Part shown: in pieces, positions 1-14,179 of the stretch | How the letters are laid out: each line of letters opens with the position of its first letter | Position numbering within the stretch: position 1 is the first letter of the stretch | DNA from: Sanghuangporus weigelae | Taxonomy: Eukaryota > Basidiomycota > Agaricomycetes > Hymenochaetales > Hymenochaetaceae | Reading direction: 5' to 3' | NCBI GenBank assembly: GCA_033182465.1 | Contig: CP137318.1 | Span: forward strand, 3,162,001 to 3,226,000 | Length of the DNA stretch: 64,000 bases | Made by a program: the position numbers and the translations under genes | Notes under the pieces: generated by a model | Databases searched by the model: none | Seen by the model: only the letters and a program-made list of their open reading frames with translations | What the model was told of the DNA's origin: nothing

Positions 1-1242
1 TTGTATTCCTGCGGGCCTTACCGAGGCAGAAAGCCAGATTATGGACCACGCTGGCACGGCACTCAGCGAAAAGTCCTTGGACTCATCGAGCGCCTCATCG
101 TCACCGCCGTCCTTGGCCGTGAAAAAGAGCCGATCTTGTATGCTCACCGAAGTATATTGCTATTCAACCTTCTGACTATCTTTTAGGTTTACGGCTAATG
201 CTGAGACTACGTTATGTATGGGCCTTTTCCTTTTTTATGTCGATTTATAGCGGAAGGTATGGCTTTCAATTATCCTCCCATTTAGCCATGTTCATGTTCA
301 TGTTCAATACAGTGAAACATCTACACAGGGCTACGTGAGCTGTCTCCGATGAACGCGGTACAGAACTCAATCTGAACTAGTTTAACAGATGGCCACTTAT
401 CTTTTGGCGGTCAGGGTGAGTAGATTAAATTGTGCCCCCAACTTTTCTTCCACATGTTCATCCTTGACTTGCCAGAATGCGAATCCAAACACGGTTGGCT
501 ACGTCACCAGCGGATTCTGGGGTGGGATGGCTATTACTCGGGTCATTACCGGCTTTGCGTCTCCATAGTATGTATTATTGCGTTATTTGAGATGACTGAG
601 TCAACATATGGTTTGAATTCGTAGCCTCAGCTTTACTCAGCGAAAGCACGCGATTCATATCGTTCTCAGTAGGTTTCAAATGGCTTAAATCGGAAGATTA
701 CTGATGATATTTTTTATCCGTATTGATCAGTCTTCGCTCTCTTGATGCATCTCTGCATCTGGTTCATTGATTCCGTCTTTGCGAACGCCTTTTCGACTGG
801 AGTGATTGGTCTGCTCTACGGACCCGTCTACCCAAGTGTACTCGCACTCGCTGTGGACTCGTTACCAACCGAAGCGCATATGCTTGGTATGGCTATAATG
901 TACGCCGGTCTTTCTTCCTAGACTTGTGCACCTGGCTAATGTATTTCATCGGTTTGTGTAGTGCTGCCTTTGCTAATCTTGGAAGTTGTGAGTCGAACAA
1001 GTTTTCAAGACTCTTACTCCAGCTGTACTGACAGGCCCATTCTCTTAAGCCATATTTCCTTTTATTTGCGGTGCTTTATCAAGCCTGCAAGGTCCGAAGG
1101 TTCTGGTGTATATGACCGTTTCGCAGACCGTAACCTTGATAATCCTATGGGCCTTCTTCCCAGCCAAAATGCCTCTCGATCGTTAGGCTTGGAACTTTCA
1201 TTTGTCCTTAGGATACGACGCCGAAGTTGCAAAAGTATATAG
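1..1242 (+). pseudogene. Decayed MFS transporter, cut by the window edge
   Basis: Scattered pieces read like a fungal major facilitator superfamily permease. The clearest piece is at about 474-570, where the frame gives NPNTVGYVTSGFWGGMAITR, a segment typical of fungal MFS proteins of the Bsc6-like type. Around 745-900 another frame reads a membrane segment ending in IGLLYGPVYPSVLALAVDSL, and near 1107-1180 a hydrophobic C-terminal segment ends in LWAFFPAKMPL. These pieces lie in different frames, with in-frame stops between them (for example near 177 and 190-205) and without convincing introns at each break, so I call it a pseudogene rather than a spliced gene. The upstream part lies outside the window. 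A functional but intron-rich gene cannot be fully excluded. Confidence 0.6.
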
Positions 1243-1456
1243 TCAGATAGTAGACCGAGTCAGTATAAATTCCGTAGAGTGTGTAGAGCTCTCGAGACTT
1301 CGAATATGCATATGTCAGAACATACATTGTATAATAAAATATCAGCCAAACTAATTATACGACACAGAAAGCAAACTTTGAAAGCCAAAATGGATTCTAA
1401 TGGACAACAAAGCAACTCGACAGCAGCCAAAATAAATGAAGTAAGCAAGCAAGCGC

Positions 1457-3140
1457 TTAGTCAGTGTCAGAACCAGTTTCTTCTCCCTCGATATCTGCGA
1501 ATGACGATGAGTTAGATAGATAATATCAATCATCCAAGCGATAGCACATACCGATGAGGAAGGTTGATTCGGGTCTTCTCACGGGTGGCGGAGGCGGTGG
1601 TGCAAGTGTCGGCAATTGGTGCATAGGCGGAGGTGGTGGCTTCTTCGGCGGTCCAGTGCCAGTGACCTTCTTGGGCTTCGACGCAGCAGCACCACTCGCG
1701 CTTCCCGGTCCAAGTGAGAAGCTGCCTGTCTTGCTCCGACCGCGTCCGATGCTCTCTGCGTTGGGTAGGGAGGGGCTAGTTCCGCCGATGATAGATGAAT
1801 GGGACTGAGACTCTGCCTCTGCGCCAGAATCGCCCTCTGCATCGGACGAATCCGAGTGGGCAGATGGCGAACGTGAGTTCTTGGATAAGTGGGAGGCGAC
1901 AGATGGTGTGGGAGTAGAGCGGACTTTTGAAGGTGGCTTGGAACCTGAACTCGGCGGACCCAGTCTCTGCAAAACGCTTTGAGTTTAGAACAGCGTGGAC
2001 GCATAAAAGGTTCAGCTGCACTTACGTTTGCGGGAAGACGAGGAGGACCAGTTCCTGATGCTGTAGTTGACATCGTTGACGTACAAAAAGAATGATCTCG
2101 TGAGTTTACCATCCGGGCAAGGCAAAGTATCTCAAACATCCACCTTTACCTTTCTTTTGCTTCTTTGAAGGAGAAGGTTGCGATGTTCCCGCCTACGGAT
2201 AGAATTTAACATGAGCGCAGCAAGCTAGTGAAATGAACATTAACCTGCTTCTGGCTCCCGGAGACGTCTTCGTCAACCCCTTAGGGGTAAAATTAGGTAT
2301 CGGAGACAGAAGCATTTGCTCCATACATACCTGCGGCCCTGGCTCTCACTTTACTCTTTCCTTTAATGGATCTCGTATCCTCGGCATCGTCAACATAAGG
2401 AGAACCCGAACGATTATTTGCGTTTGTCCTATAATTCAATATGAGCGTCTGTCTTTCCACCTTTGATCTAGCACGGTCGTACTTTGTTTTAGTCACGGCG
2501 CTTCTTTGGGCCGTCCGCCTCACGCCAGTACCAATACCCAGACAAGTAGCAAGGTGTTGGGCATAGCGATTTGAAGCAATCTAGTGTGGCTCTTGTAAAG
2601 GGTTTTACGGAACTAGTGGACCCAAGTATACTTACGGGGCGCTGACAATTGACACAGTCAAGGTTAGTATTCCCTTCGGTCTTAGCTGAACCCCCTGGGG
2701 TGCTAGTTCCTGGCTGTGAGCTACCCTCAATGCCGGGTGAATCTGCTCGAGAGGTGCCTGGCACAGGTGCAGTTGCTGACACAGCGTGAACTGAAATGAA
2801 TCAATATTGATTGGGACTACGAGGCAAAAGTTTAAGATATAATTACCCACCCTGATTACATCTGAAAGCACAGGTGAGTACGAGTATACCAAGTAATAGT
2901 TTGCTAAAATAGACCCGCCTCATTCCACATATTTTACATATGCTCATACTCCGTCTCACCTCCTTCTGTGCTTGTATGGCTGTATCCATTACAATCTCTC
3001 CCAGCATGGATGAGAATATACGACTTGTCTAATGTCGTCGACGCGTCAGTCAAGTAAACATAGCGCACAAATGGTTTTCTGAGAACCAAGTTCAAACTTA
3101 CGAAGTCATTAAGGACTGTTTCCTTATCTCCTTTAGACAT
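1457..3140 (-). CDS. SGF11: SAGA deubiquitinase-module subunit Sgf11 (ataxin-7-like zinc finger)
   Basis: Small subunit of the SAGA histone-modifying complex that anchors the Ubp8 deubiquitinase module. The diagnostic zinc finger is split by an intron: one exon (about 2635-2775) ends in LDCVNCQRP and the next (about 2500-2585) continues IASNRYAQHLATCLGIG, giving the C-x2-C...H-x3-C pattern of Sgf11. The N-terminal helix that docks into the module is read from a short exon near 2950-3010 as MLGEIVMDTAIQAQKE. The start (MSKGDKETVLNDF, ATG at 3138-3140) precedes a GTAAGT donor. The C-terminal third is rich in Ser, Pro and polyproline and ends, after a last intron, with an acidic stretch (DIEGEETGSDTD) and a stop at 1457. 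This long disordered tail exceeds yeast Sgf11. About six short introns are needed, and their exact ends are by eye. It is divergent from the BTB gene. Confidence 0.82.
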
Positions 3141-3267
3141 AATGCCTTCAGTTAATCTAAATATTCCGAGAGTAATAGTGGTTGTTAGCTGGCACTCGAA
3201 CGAGAAGTTCAAGTTGCCCGCGAAGTAGGTGGAGCGCGGATCCTTGGTTTGTACGTAAGCCGAAGGA

Positions 3268-3284
3268 ACGCGTCGGAGACGCGT
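3268..3284. promoter_or_regulatory. Perfect inverted repeat with two ACGCGT boxes
   Basis: The 17 bases form a perfect 7-bp inverted repeat (ACGCGTC, spacer GGA, GACGCGT) in the divergent promoter between SGF11 and the BTB gene. ACGCGT is the MluI cell-cycle box bound by MBF in yeasts. Whether it acts here is inference. The rest of 3141-3683 holds no gene I can see. Confidence 0.35.
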
Positions 3285-3683
3285 ACCGTGACGGAAATGG
3301 CGTCACGCCTCTCTCTTAGCCTTCATTATCTGAATGCACTTGTGTCTGGTGCATCTATGTGCATGCAATAGAATTGAAGAACAAGATAATACTCGAGCTT
3401 TGTGATATGAAATTGTCCGGTTGGCGTACTCGGCACGGAGTCCTCCATTTCTAGACCTTTTCATCTGCAGAAGAACAATTTCGTCGTCATACAGTGGTGT
3501 TCGCTGCAGTATAACTCTTGATAATACGCAGGAAAGTTGAAGGTCATACAAGCGGGGTGAAATAACAACTGCGCCGCATCTTTCGGTGTTGTGCTAATGT
3601 ACTCAGGCACCTGAGCGCCCATCAGTATTGACACGCAAGCGACACGTTGATATCTTTTATAAAAACCCTCCTCTCAGAAATAA

Positions 3684-4753
3684 ATGTCTCGCTCGCCACC
3701 CCAGCCCAGAGTCCAATGGATGGGAGACCACGCTGCGTCTACCGACTTTACAATCCGCTGTCTTCCGGAAGATGTAATCGTCCCTGTACAGAAGTTGAAA
3801 TTTGTTGAAGGAAGCGAAATCTTTGGTGAGTGATATTATTATAATTTCCCGCGGTTCCAAAAGTTCTGACATGAATTCTCAGCCGATATGTTTGCATGCT
3901 GCGATGCCGGCGGCGAGGAAAAGAACCCGCGGAGTGTGGATCTCTGCGAGTCTGTGAATGACATGGCTCTCTTGGTGCGACTCATTCAAGATCCACCTCA
4001 GACACTATCAGAGGCTGCGATCCGAGAAGGTTCTTCAGAGCAAAGTCTCGAACACCCTACCGCGATGATACCGTACCTCTTGCTTCCGCGTCTCTTTGCT
4101 CTTGCAGAGAAATACGCGCTCAAATTACCAGTCATGCAAATCCTGCGTACTCATCTCCTCGTACAGGCTTGTATCGCACCTCTCTTAGTCTACGGCCTGG
4201 CTACGCAATACTCTCTGCCCGAAATTGCAGATGAAGCAAGCAAGTTCCTTGCGTTTACACCCTTGGAAACATACAGCCTGGAGGATATAAAAATAATCCC
4301 CAGTGCAGAGGCCTATCACAAATTGCTGCAGCTTCAGAGTTACCGCAAGCGCAGGATAAAGGAACTACTGATGAACGAAGACCTGTTTCCCTACGGATAT
4401 GGCGCGTGCAGCGCACATAAAGATTACGCAGAACTGATGTGGGACAGGAGGCGACGAAACATCTTACCAAATGTACACTCCGGTGAGCTATCTGTGACCT
4501 GGCAAATAACTGTTTATTGACACATTTCTAGGATCCGATGTTGCCAGAATAATGTCGCGCCGCTTGGATGCGAAGATTCGAACGTGCAACGTTTGCAAGA
4601 AAGCATGGATCGCTGCTACGGAGATGCTGGCTGTGAGCGGTGTTTTCCTACTCATGAGATTATCATGGAACGACTCTGACTCTGAGCATCCAATAGTTTA
4701 AATGCAGGAAAATCGCTCGTCGCGTCACTCAGATGGACAAGGAAGGGTATTAG
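3684..4753 (+). CDS. BTB/POZ-domain protein of the fungal type
   Basis: Starts MSRSPPQPRVQW, followed by a fungal BTB core: STDFTIRCLPEDVIVPVQKL, then KFVEGSEIF, an intron (about 3823-3882), and ADMFACCDAG. The pattern (D-F at the strand start, buried SEIF, then a helix region) matches BTB domains in the very large basidiomycete family that mediates dimerisation and sometimes cullin-3 docking. The following helical region (ALAEKYALKLPVMQILRTH) is the usual BTB extension. The C-terminal part has two Cys pairs (YGACSAH and TCNVCKKAW) in a segment spliced over two more introns, ending in MDKEGY and a stop at 4751-4753. There is no MATH, Kelch or ankyrin domain, so the partner is unknown. Family assignment is good, biological role unknown. 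Confidence 0.72.
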
Positions 4754-4913
4754 AGGTATCGAACTAGTCTGTATTACTCATCTCGGATATCGTAAAAGCC
4801 TCGCTCTCGTCTAACGGTCTAAGAAGAAATATCGATGTGGCCTAATCAATGCCGACTATTTGTTGTGCCACAATAACGTCCTGAGACCATCCCACTTGTC
4901 CGAATCCTAAACA

Positions 4914-5684
4914 TTACCATCGGTCAATATTATTCAACATAGCGAAAAATTGCGAAATATGCTTTACCCTGTACAAGTACATCATCGAGCTCCACATACC
5001 CGGCTGGATTCTCTCCCCCGAGTTCTCGAATAACCACATGACCGCACCCCACGCCAAAGCAGCGAAGATAGTGAATTGCCTTGCATTGGGATGTAGGGGA
5101 CGAGCAGGCATACCCGGGGCAGGTGGTGCTTTGCATATTGGATTTGTGCGATCTCGAGAGAGGAAAGAGGCAACGACACGCGATACGACGTATAATACGA
5201 TCTATTCGTAACATGAACAAAAAATATTACAAAAAAAATAGAGTTGGATTGTAGACAGGAGGCGGCGTACCTGCTCGTTAATTGGTGTACGGTCACCGAA
5301 GACAACATACCCGCCAACCATGCCCGCGAAGAACGTGTCAAAGGTCCGTGATTTGCCACCATTCAGCCTTCTCTGCGCAATCATCATAATCTTGTATAAC
5401 GATATGAATTTTGCAAGATTAAGCGCATGGTCCCTCGTCATGCACACGACGTTCCTTAGCCGCGTCGGCCAACTGACGATTAAGATTGTTTTGTTAACGA
5501 TCACTATTCATACCAATATGACAGAATTCCGGACTTACTCTTGTCTGGAGAACAAGATAGACATGATGAGGGCATGCGGAAAGCGAATCTTGACACCATA
5601 GACGATACCATTGCGAATTCCCTTGATTATAGCAAAAAGGTCATGATACTTTGGATCTAAGAGGATGGAGTTAATGGTCGACAT
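4914..5684 (-). CDS. Peroxisomal membrane protein 4-like (Tim17/Tim22/PXMP4 family)
   Basis: Three exons read through as a PXMP4 orthologue. The first begins MSTINSILLDPKYHDLFA and continues IIKGIRNGIVYGVKIRFPHA, the family signature (KG-RNG-VYG-KIR-PHA). The second carries AKFISLYKIMMIAQRRLNGG, then FFAGMVGGYVVFGD and TPINEQ. The third carries IVLYVVSRVVASFLSRD, a Pro-rich link, then FAALAWGAVMWLFENSGERI and QPGMWSSMMYLY. Human PXMP4 shows the same order. Introns have GTAAG-type and GTACG donors. The protein is an integral peroxisomal membrane protein; its molecular function is not settled even in animals. The start ATG is the first before the conserved block, and the stop follows IDRW. It lies tail-to-tail with the BTB gene and upstream of the MCM3 terminator side. 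Confidence 0.85.
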
Positions 5685-6117
5685 TTTTTAGAACTGAGTT
5701 GTGGTTGTAAGTGCCAAGGAAAGTGGGGGATGGAGACAAGAACAGAAACAGAAAAACACAATATTAGATTACTTATGACAAGTGCGGCACGCTACGTAAC
5801 GCGGTAGAGACAAAGCCGGTATCACATGCAATTCATTCATTGACCACGTAACACCTGTGTAATCCATTTATAGCCTACTACTCAGTCATGATAGAAATTC
5901 TCCGAACCATGCTTTGTCTTGAGCTTGAGACTAGATCGGAGGCGAGGTGCTCATAATATATCGGTGTTTTGCGTCGCTGTACTTCAAGTTTGTGTTCAGA
6001 GAGTTGGACATTCTGGACTTGATTTAGGCTTCACTTCCCTGTTTGTCAGTAAGTTCGGGTTCGCGAAACAATAATACAGAGAAGACATGGAACTGGTGCA
6101 AAGAAAAAGAAAGAATT

Positions 6118-8825
<2,708 letters not shown>

Positions 8826-8857
8826 GGCGAAAGGTGAAAGTGAGAGTGAAAAGAAAG

Positions 8858-8875
8858 ACGCGTGGTCGGACGCGT
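8858..8875. promoter_or_regulatory. Paired ACGCGT boxes (MCB-like) upstream of MCM3
   Basis: ACGCGT occurs at 8858-8863 and again at 8870-8875, 33 and 45 bases upstream of the MCM3 ATG. In yeasts this box binds MBF and drives G1/S expression of replication genes. The spacing and the gene context make a real site likely, though a 6-mer alone is weak evidence. Confidence 0.55.
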
Positions 8876-9022
8876 AGTAGAAATTGTTTCGCGTACAAGC
8901 CGGCCCTAAATTCAAATTTATTGCTTTGTATAAATTAATTCACTCGTTTTAAACCTCGCCACAGGAAAAAACTGCTGAAAAAGAAAGACAAGCAGTACGT
9001 AACAGACAACGAGACGAATATA

Positions 9023-10965
9023 TCATCGGCTCCAGTTTCCAGCTTTCCTCTCTCGACTCTTCTTGAACATCTCCTTCTGCACCTTTTTCTTCCCTAACGT
9101 TTCCATTCTCCTCGCCTTCCATTGTCTCCTATCACTCCTTGACTCCTCTTCTTCGCCCTCTTCATCCTCCCAATCATTCTCCTCGTCCTCTTCATCATCA
9201 TCGCTTTCCCGTTTTCGTTTATTCCCGTACTTGTTCCCGCTCTTCCCGCCGCCGACGGTAATATTGACTCGCGGAGGGACTGAAAATCCAAATGCTCGCC
9301 CGACCCTCACAAGATCAAGCGCATTTACATCGAATATCTTTTTGTGCGAGTGAGATGCGTATGCTTGGAGGTACGAACGGTATCCGTCCTTTGCAGACTG
9401 GTGGAGGAAATAGTTCTTCTGCAGGAGTTTTTCAAGCTGCGGATACAACGTCAGAAATACGAAACGTAAAATAAAGGTGAAATATGTACCTGGCTCTGAA
9501 CATTGGCGATACGGTCGGCAGGGAAGGTATACTCGTTCAAAGGTACCTTCGCTTCCTTCAAGTACCGAAGGAAACCAAGTTCGCTCTCCAATAAGAACAA
9601 CAGACTCTTGCCGGCTTTGCCAGCCCTCGCAGTCCGACCTACGCGATGGATGTAATCGCGAGGATCATCAGGAGGATCATATTGGATGATCCAATCGACT
9701 TTGGGGATATCAAGACCGCGAGCAGCCACGTCTGTACAAAGCAAGATACCAGATTCTGCATTGCAGAACTCAAAGAAAGTATTGGTTCGCTTCTGTTGCT
9801 TTTGCTTCCCCTGTGATAATATGAGCGAAGAGTGACGAAAAAACATGACAAGAGCAGTCTGAGAAATACGCACATGAAGGTCCAGCACAGGCACGTCAAT
9901 ATAATTTAACAATTCCGCATGGTACTTCACGGAATTACAACTTGAGAAGAACACGATGACCTTCTTCTTGAGGTTCTTCCTGAGGAAGGTGAATAGGAGC
10001 AAGAATCGACGATCAGAAGGGCAGACGACATAGCCCTGCGTAAGCGTTGAGACAGTACTCGTCTCTTCTTCCTTGTCGACGTCAACATGCAATGGTCCGG
10101 GACGGAGAGAGATTCGTGCAAGGTCCTGCACCTTTGTGGTTTGTGTTGCGGAGAAGAGCATTGACTGCCGATTCTCTAACAGGACCATTTATATGAAGAG
10201 CGAGAGACAGGTAAAGTGGAATATACGTACCATTTGGAAGAATCGCAATGATCTTCTTCATCTCATCTTCGAATCCAACTTCGAGAATTCGATCTGCCTC
10301 ATCAATAACTAGCGCTCTAAGGTTTCGGAATACAAATCCTTTGGTGTTCTGAGTCCCAATGATTAGATCTCCAAATCTTCATTGTCCGAAAATGAGACGT
10401 ACTTCTAAGTGATCCAAAAGACGCCCTGGTGTCGCAACAAGCAAATTCACGCCTTTTGCCAGTTTGTCTGCTTCAGCCTTCCTATTCGCACCTCCCATGA
10501 CAATACCGAACGTCTGGGAATGATGCGCCATGAGTTCTTTCGCGACTCCGAATATCTGCAGGGCAAGTTCTCGTGTCGGAGAAAGTATGATTATACCGGT
10601 TCCTAAATCGCCAAAGCAAGGAAGGGAAAAAATCGCATAAGTAAATGCTAGATCCTTGTAAAAAGAGAGAGTAAGAACGTACCATTCCTAGGTTTGAATT
10701 TAAGCCTATGCAGGAGTTCAGCAGCTGGTACAAGGAACGCAAGCGTCTTTCCGGATCCTGTCCTCGCAGCACCAAGGACATCCTTGCCCGCCAGTAGCGG
10801 CGGTATAGCCTTGGCTTGTACGGGCGTCATCGTAGTAAATCCCATCTCCGCTATCGCTTTCGCTGTAGGTTCGGAAAGCTCGAGCGTTGAGAATGGTTGG
10901 CGTTCCTGCGTTCCTTGGGTAGAAGATACAGAGCCTGCGGTGCCTGCCATTGTTTCTGCTGTCAT
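9023..10965 (-). CDS. HAS1: ATP-dependent RNA helicase HAS1 (DEAD box)
   Basis: Nucleolar DEAD-box helicase required for 40S and 60S ribosome biogenesis. Motifs in order: Q motif [14 protein letters not shown], motif [10 protein letters not shown], motif Ib TPGRLLDHL (near 10405-10430), motif II IDEAD followed by RIL (near 10290-10310), motif III SAT in [12 protein letters not shown], then the second RecA domain with [31 protein letters not shown] and motif [12 protein letters not shown]. The HAS1-specific C-terminal region ([48 protein letters not shown]) is present, ending in a Lys/Arg/Asp/Glu-rich tail. I prefer the ATG at 10963-10965 (MTAETMAG); an in-frame ATG at 11056-11058 would add 31 residues. 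The basic N-terminal extension seen in yeast Has1 is short here. Head-to-head with PTH2. Confidence 0.93.
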
Positions 10966-11157
10966 CTTGTCGCTGCTCGTCTGGCTAAGGAGGGGAGCTA
11001 TAGCAGACAAGACACGAGCGATCAGAAACTTTGTATCCGCCTGACAAAAGTCTTTCACCGGCCATTGCCGACTGCCATCGATCGACGCACCCTAGAAGAC
11101 ACTCACTCAACTCAGCATCTGTTTTCTTAGCCAAACTCCTCCGAGTCTCATCTCGCA

Positions 11158-12271
11158 ATGACGGCCTTAGAGAAAAGCCCGTTCTCAATGCACAGTTCGT
11201 TCGTACCCTAGCACATCCCCAAACTTCACTTTCTTAACTTGACTTTTCATCGATATGTACAGCAGCGGCTCAGATCATCCTCGCTCTCACTTCCCTCGCA
11301 ATCGGATTTAAGCTCGGTTCAAGTTCAAGCTCTCATTCGGATTCGCAGCCTCCTCCTCCCCCTATACTGGATTTGCCTCCGCCCCCGGAATCAGCAATAC
11401 AGAAAGCTGCCTCGGAGGATTTAGATAAAAAGAAAGGAGATGGCGTTAACGTTGTTGATGATGTCGGTCTAGACTCAGGCGCCACTGAAGAGGAAGAAGC
11501 AGATGGAGACCTTGCAGCTGTCGAACCGAGTGTTTGGGAACCTTGTAAACTTGTAAGTATACTTTCTTGTCGCCAAAGAAAACTGAGATTTGAGTTGGTC
11601 TGATTCTTGCTAACGATAGGTTCTTGTAGTCCGGACGGATCTGAATATGAGTCCAGGAGATGTAGCTGCACAGTACGTCATCTCTTCGTCCCTACGCAAA
11701 GCGAATTTTAATGCATCTCTGCGCTGCATCTAGATGCTCGTAAGTAATACCTTTCCTTGTATCCTAAACGACATCCTCAAAGGATCTTTATCAATGTAGC
11801 GACGCAACCCTCGCATGTTACAGAGTCCTCTCCCGTAAAAACCCACTCCTCGTCCGACACTGGGAAATCACAGGGTACGCCTTTCTCTTCCGTGTCTTCA
11901 ATTCTATATCAAGATATCTTTCCCCTTTGTTTATTATTTATAGTCAAGCCAAAATCGCTTTGAAAGGCACCTCAGAAGAACAACTCGTCGAACTCGAAGC
12001 CATCGCAAAGAGCCTCAATTTATGCGCTCGTGCGGTGCACAATGAGTACGTTGCATTGCTTACGTCTGTTTTATTCGACTGTCCCTTGACGTTCCTGTTT
12101 ATCGATACAGAGAATTGACGAAGGACAAAGAAGGAACACGGACTGTTCTTGCTATTGGCCCAGGTAAATTTCCTTTTTTCCGTTTGTCTGTAGTCTGAGA
12201 GCAGAACTCATTCGAAATAAGCTCCTGTGGATCTTGTGAATAAAGTGACGGGAAAGCTTCGGCTATTATGA
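11158..12271 (+). CDS. PTH2: Peptidyl-tRNA hydrolase 2 (Bit1/PTH2 type), membrane-anchored
   Basis: Hydrolyses peptidyl-tRNA released from ribosomes; PTH2 enzymes are often anchored to the mitochondrial outer membrane. Exon frames join to a hydrophobic N-terminal segment (AAQIILALTSLAIGFKLG), a Ser/Pro/Glu-rich linker, then the catalytic core: VLVVRTDLNMSPGDVAAQCSDA, ACYRVLSRKNPLLVRHWEITG, QAKIALKGTSEEQLVELEAI, AKSLNLCARAVHNE and the C-terminal GTRTVLAIGPAPVDLVNKV, TGKLRLL. This matches the human PTRH2 order. The stop is at 12269-12271. The first exon is the weakest part: ATG at 11158 with a donor at 11195 and acceptor ending 11262 gives an in-frame product, but another short first exon is possible. 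About five small introns. Shares its promoter region with HAS1. Confidence 0.86.
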
Positions 12272-12538
12272 ACAAGGACGTCTTTTACTAGCATCATGAG
12301 TACTTAAAAAAAGTAGAGCTGGTCACCAACATTGTACAGTTTACTTCCAAAATCGATCATCATTGCAAACATACTCACTAGTAAAAGAAGAAAGGAGAAG
12401 GAAAATATATTAGCAAGCTCCGCATAACCGACTTCTACATTTCAGCGGTAGGAAAAGCACAGTTCACAAAGAGACGGTCATATAAAGGATATCCTCATTT
12501 CCTCTCTAGAACAAAGCTCTTAACAACCCTCGTCCATT
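12272..12538. other. Convergent intergenic gap between PTH2 and POM33-like
   Basis: Both flanking genes end here. It should hold two 3' untranslated regions. I see no further gene. Confidence 0.5.
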
Positions 12539-13879
12539 TTAGCGGTGCGCCGGACCTGCACCAGCAGGGTTCGCGGGCTGTTGCTGAGTGAGAACAGATC
12601 CAGACCAACGCGCAATAATGAACTGCGTCTTGTCCCACACGCTTACGAGCACAGGCGGATTTCCCGGACGACGTACATAACCGTCGATGAGCGTCTTCAC
12701 GTGCCCGACTGCGCGCTGCGTGAACTGGGACTGGTAATAACGCAGACGCAGGAAGTGTGCGTAGATGATAGGCGCAAGGAGCGAGTTTTGGAAGAGGAGA
12801 GCGCCGAAGATGACGCGCACAAGAATCAGAAGCTCGGTGTATGCGACGATGCGCATCGCAGGGTCATAGTTCGCTGCGCACGATTCGCAAGCCGTAAGCA
12901 CCGCAGCCTCGTGGACGATATTTTGATGTCGGACGTACCTTTTATCCAGCCCTGAAGTTTTTTCAAGAACGGATGTTGCGTCGGAGGCTGACCCGCAGTA
13001 GCCGCCGGAGTCGGCGGGAAGAAATGCGGCAGGATATTCGAGCGCACGAACGTCAGGACGTGAAAGAGCGAGAAGGTCGCGAAAGGGATAAGAGAAACTG
13101 GTGATTGATTGTCGCGAGTTTCAATCAACCACGTATATCGTGGATGGAGTACACCGGTACTAACCTGGGATAGGCTTGGACATCCACCAGAAGAGCGCAA
13201 GCAAGAAGTATTGCACATTCTGTTTGTAATCATGAGACTGGCTTTACGGTGGAAAAGAAAGATGAAAAACGAACCTCGTCAACCAATGCACGTTTTATCG
13301 TTTGCGCGTTCGGTTGGGTCGCCTTCTTGCGTGTTACTATGTTTTCTCGGGCAGTCATTCATAATACTCACTTGGTTTGCGAAAGATTTACTAAAGAAAA
13401 GACGTAAGCAAGCAGGAAGAGGGGGAACCGAAACACGCATAAGACACGCACTAGCATACGATTGCATAACTGACAAGAGCACCGAAGTAACTCACTATCG
13501 GTGGTTCGGTTCGTCAGATAACAGATAGGAGCGGAAGCAAGGAAGGCATACGAGAGTAGAGCCTGGACTGTCCAGCACTACGGAAAGTCAACCATGCGAG
13601 GACGTATTTCGTCGCACAGACGAGTAAAAGGAAGTGGCCTCCTGCCCAAACATAATGCTACCGAACAAGATAACGTTAGCAGATTGGTAGATTTGACATT
13701 CTCAGAAGCTTGCCTGCGGCGTCGCCATTGTGATATACGCGTGTAAGTTCGGATTCGAGAGTAGATGGATGAGTTGGATGGAGAGGAGCAGAAAGAGCGG
13801 CCCACTCACCTTTAGAGTTGACTGACGTCGCCTGATTTAGGGCCGGCTGCACAGCAACACGTGAGTTGAGCGTGAACAT
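12539..13879 (-). CDS. POM33/PER33 (TMEM33 family) nuclear-pore and ER membrane protein
   Basis: Multi-pass membrane protein of the family that yeast uses to distribute nuclear pores and shape ER. Recognisable exons: HYVWAGGHFLLLVCATKYVL with AWLTFRSAGQSRLY, then SYFGALVSYAI, then KRALVDENVQYFLLALFWWM and SKPIP, then VSLIPFATFSLFHVLTFVRS with NILPHFFPP, and the C-terminal exon RVIFGALLFQNSLLAPIIYA with HFLRLRYYQSQFTQRAV. That order matches fungal Pom33 and human TMEM33. The stop is at 12539-12541. The 5' end is unsettled: ATG at 13877-13879 or a downstream ATG at about 13731 are both possible. The junction near 13430-13470 does not join in frame with canonical donors and acceptors, see the findings. 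Confidence 0.78.
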
Positions 13880-14179
13880 GACGTGTCCGTGACTGTGACG
13901 GGGGCCTGGCCTGTCATTGGATGGATAGACTTTCGGCTCCAGTGCAGTGAGTGTGAGAACAGAAGTGGAGGTGTGGTGCATAACCGTTGTTACTTATGCT
14001 CAAGGTGTAGGACTACAATATGCATGCAAAAATGAGACGGAATCCGATGCAAGCCTGAAATGACTGTTACAGGATTACCCAATGGGATATTTAGCGAGTG
14101 ATCGGCAAACAAAACGCTAGTCGTTCTGAACCTACTAAAGACTCTGAAGAGAACAGACCAACCAGCCAGCTCACGCCTG

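Noticed and set aside
1554-1808. Plus-strand Gly-rich frame
   Set aside because: Antisense of the polyproline tail of SGF11.
9063-9353. Plus-strand frame rich in Ser and Phe
   Set aside because: Antisense shadow of the charged C-terminal tail of HAS1.
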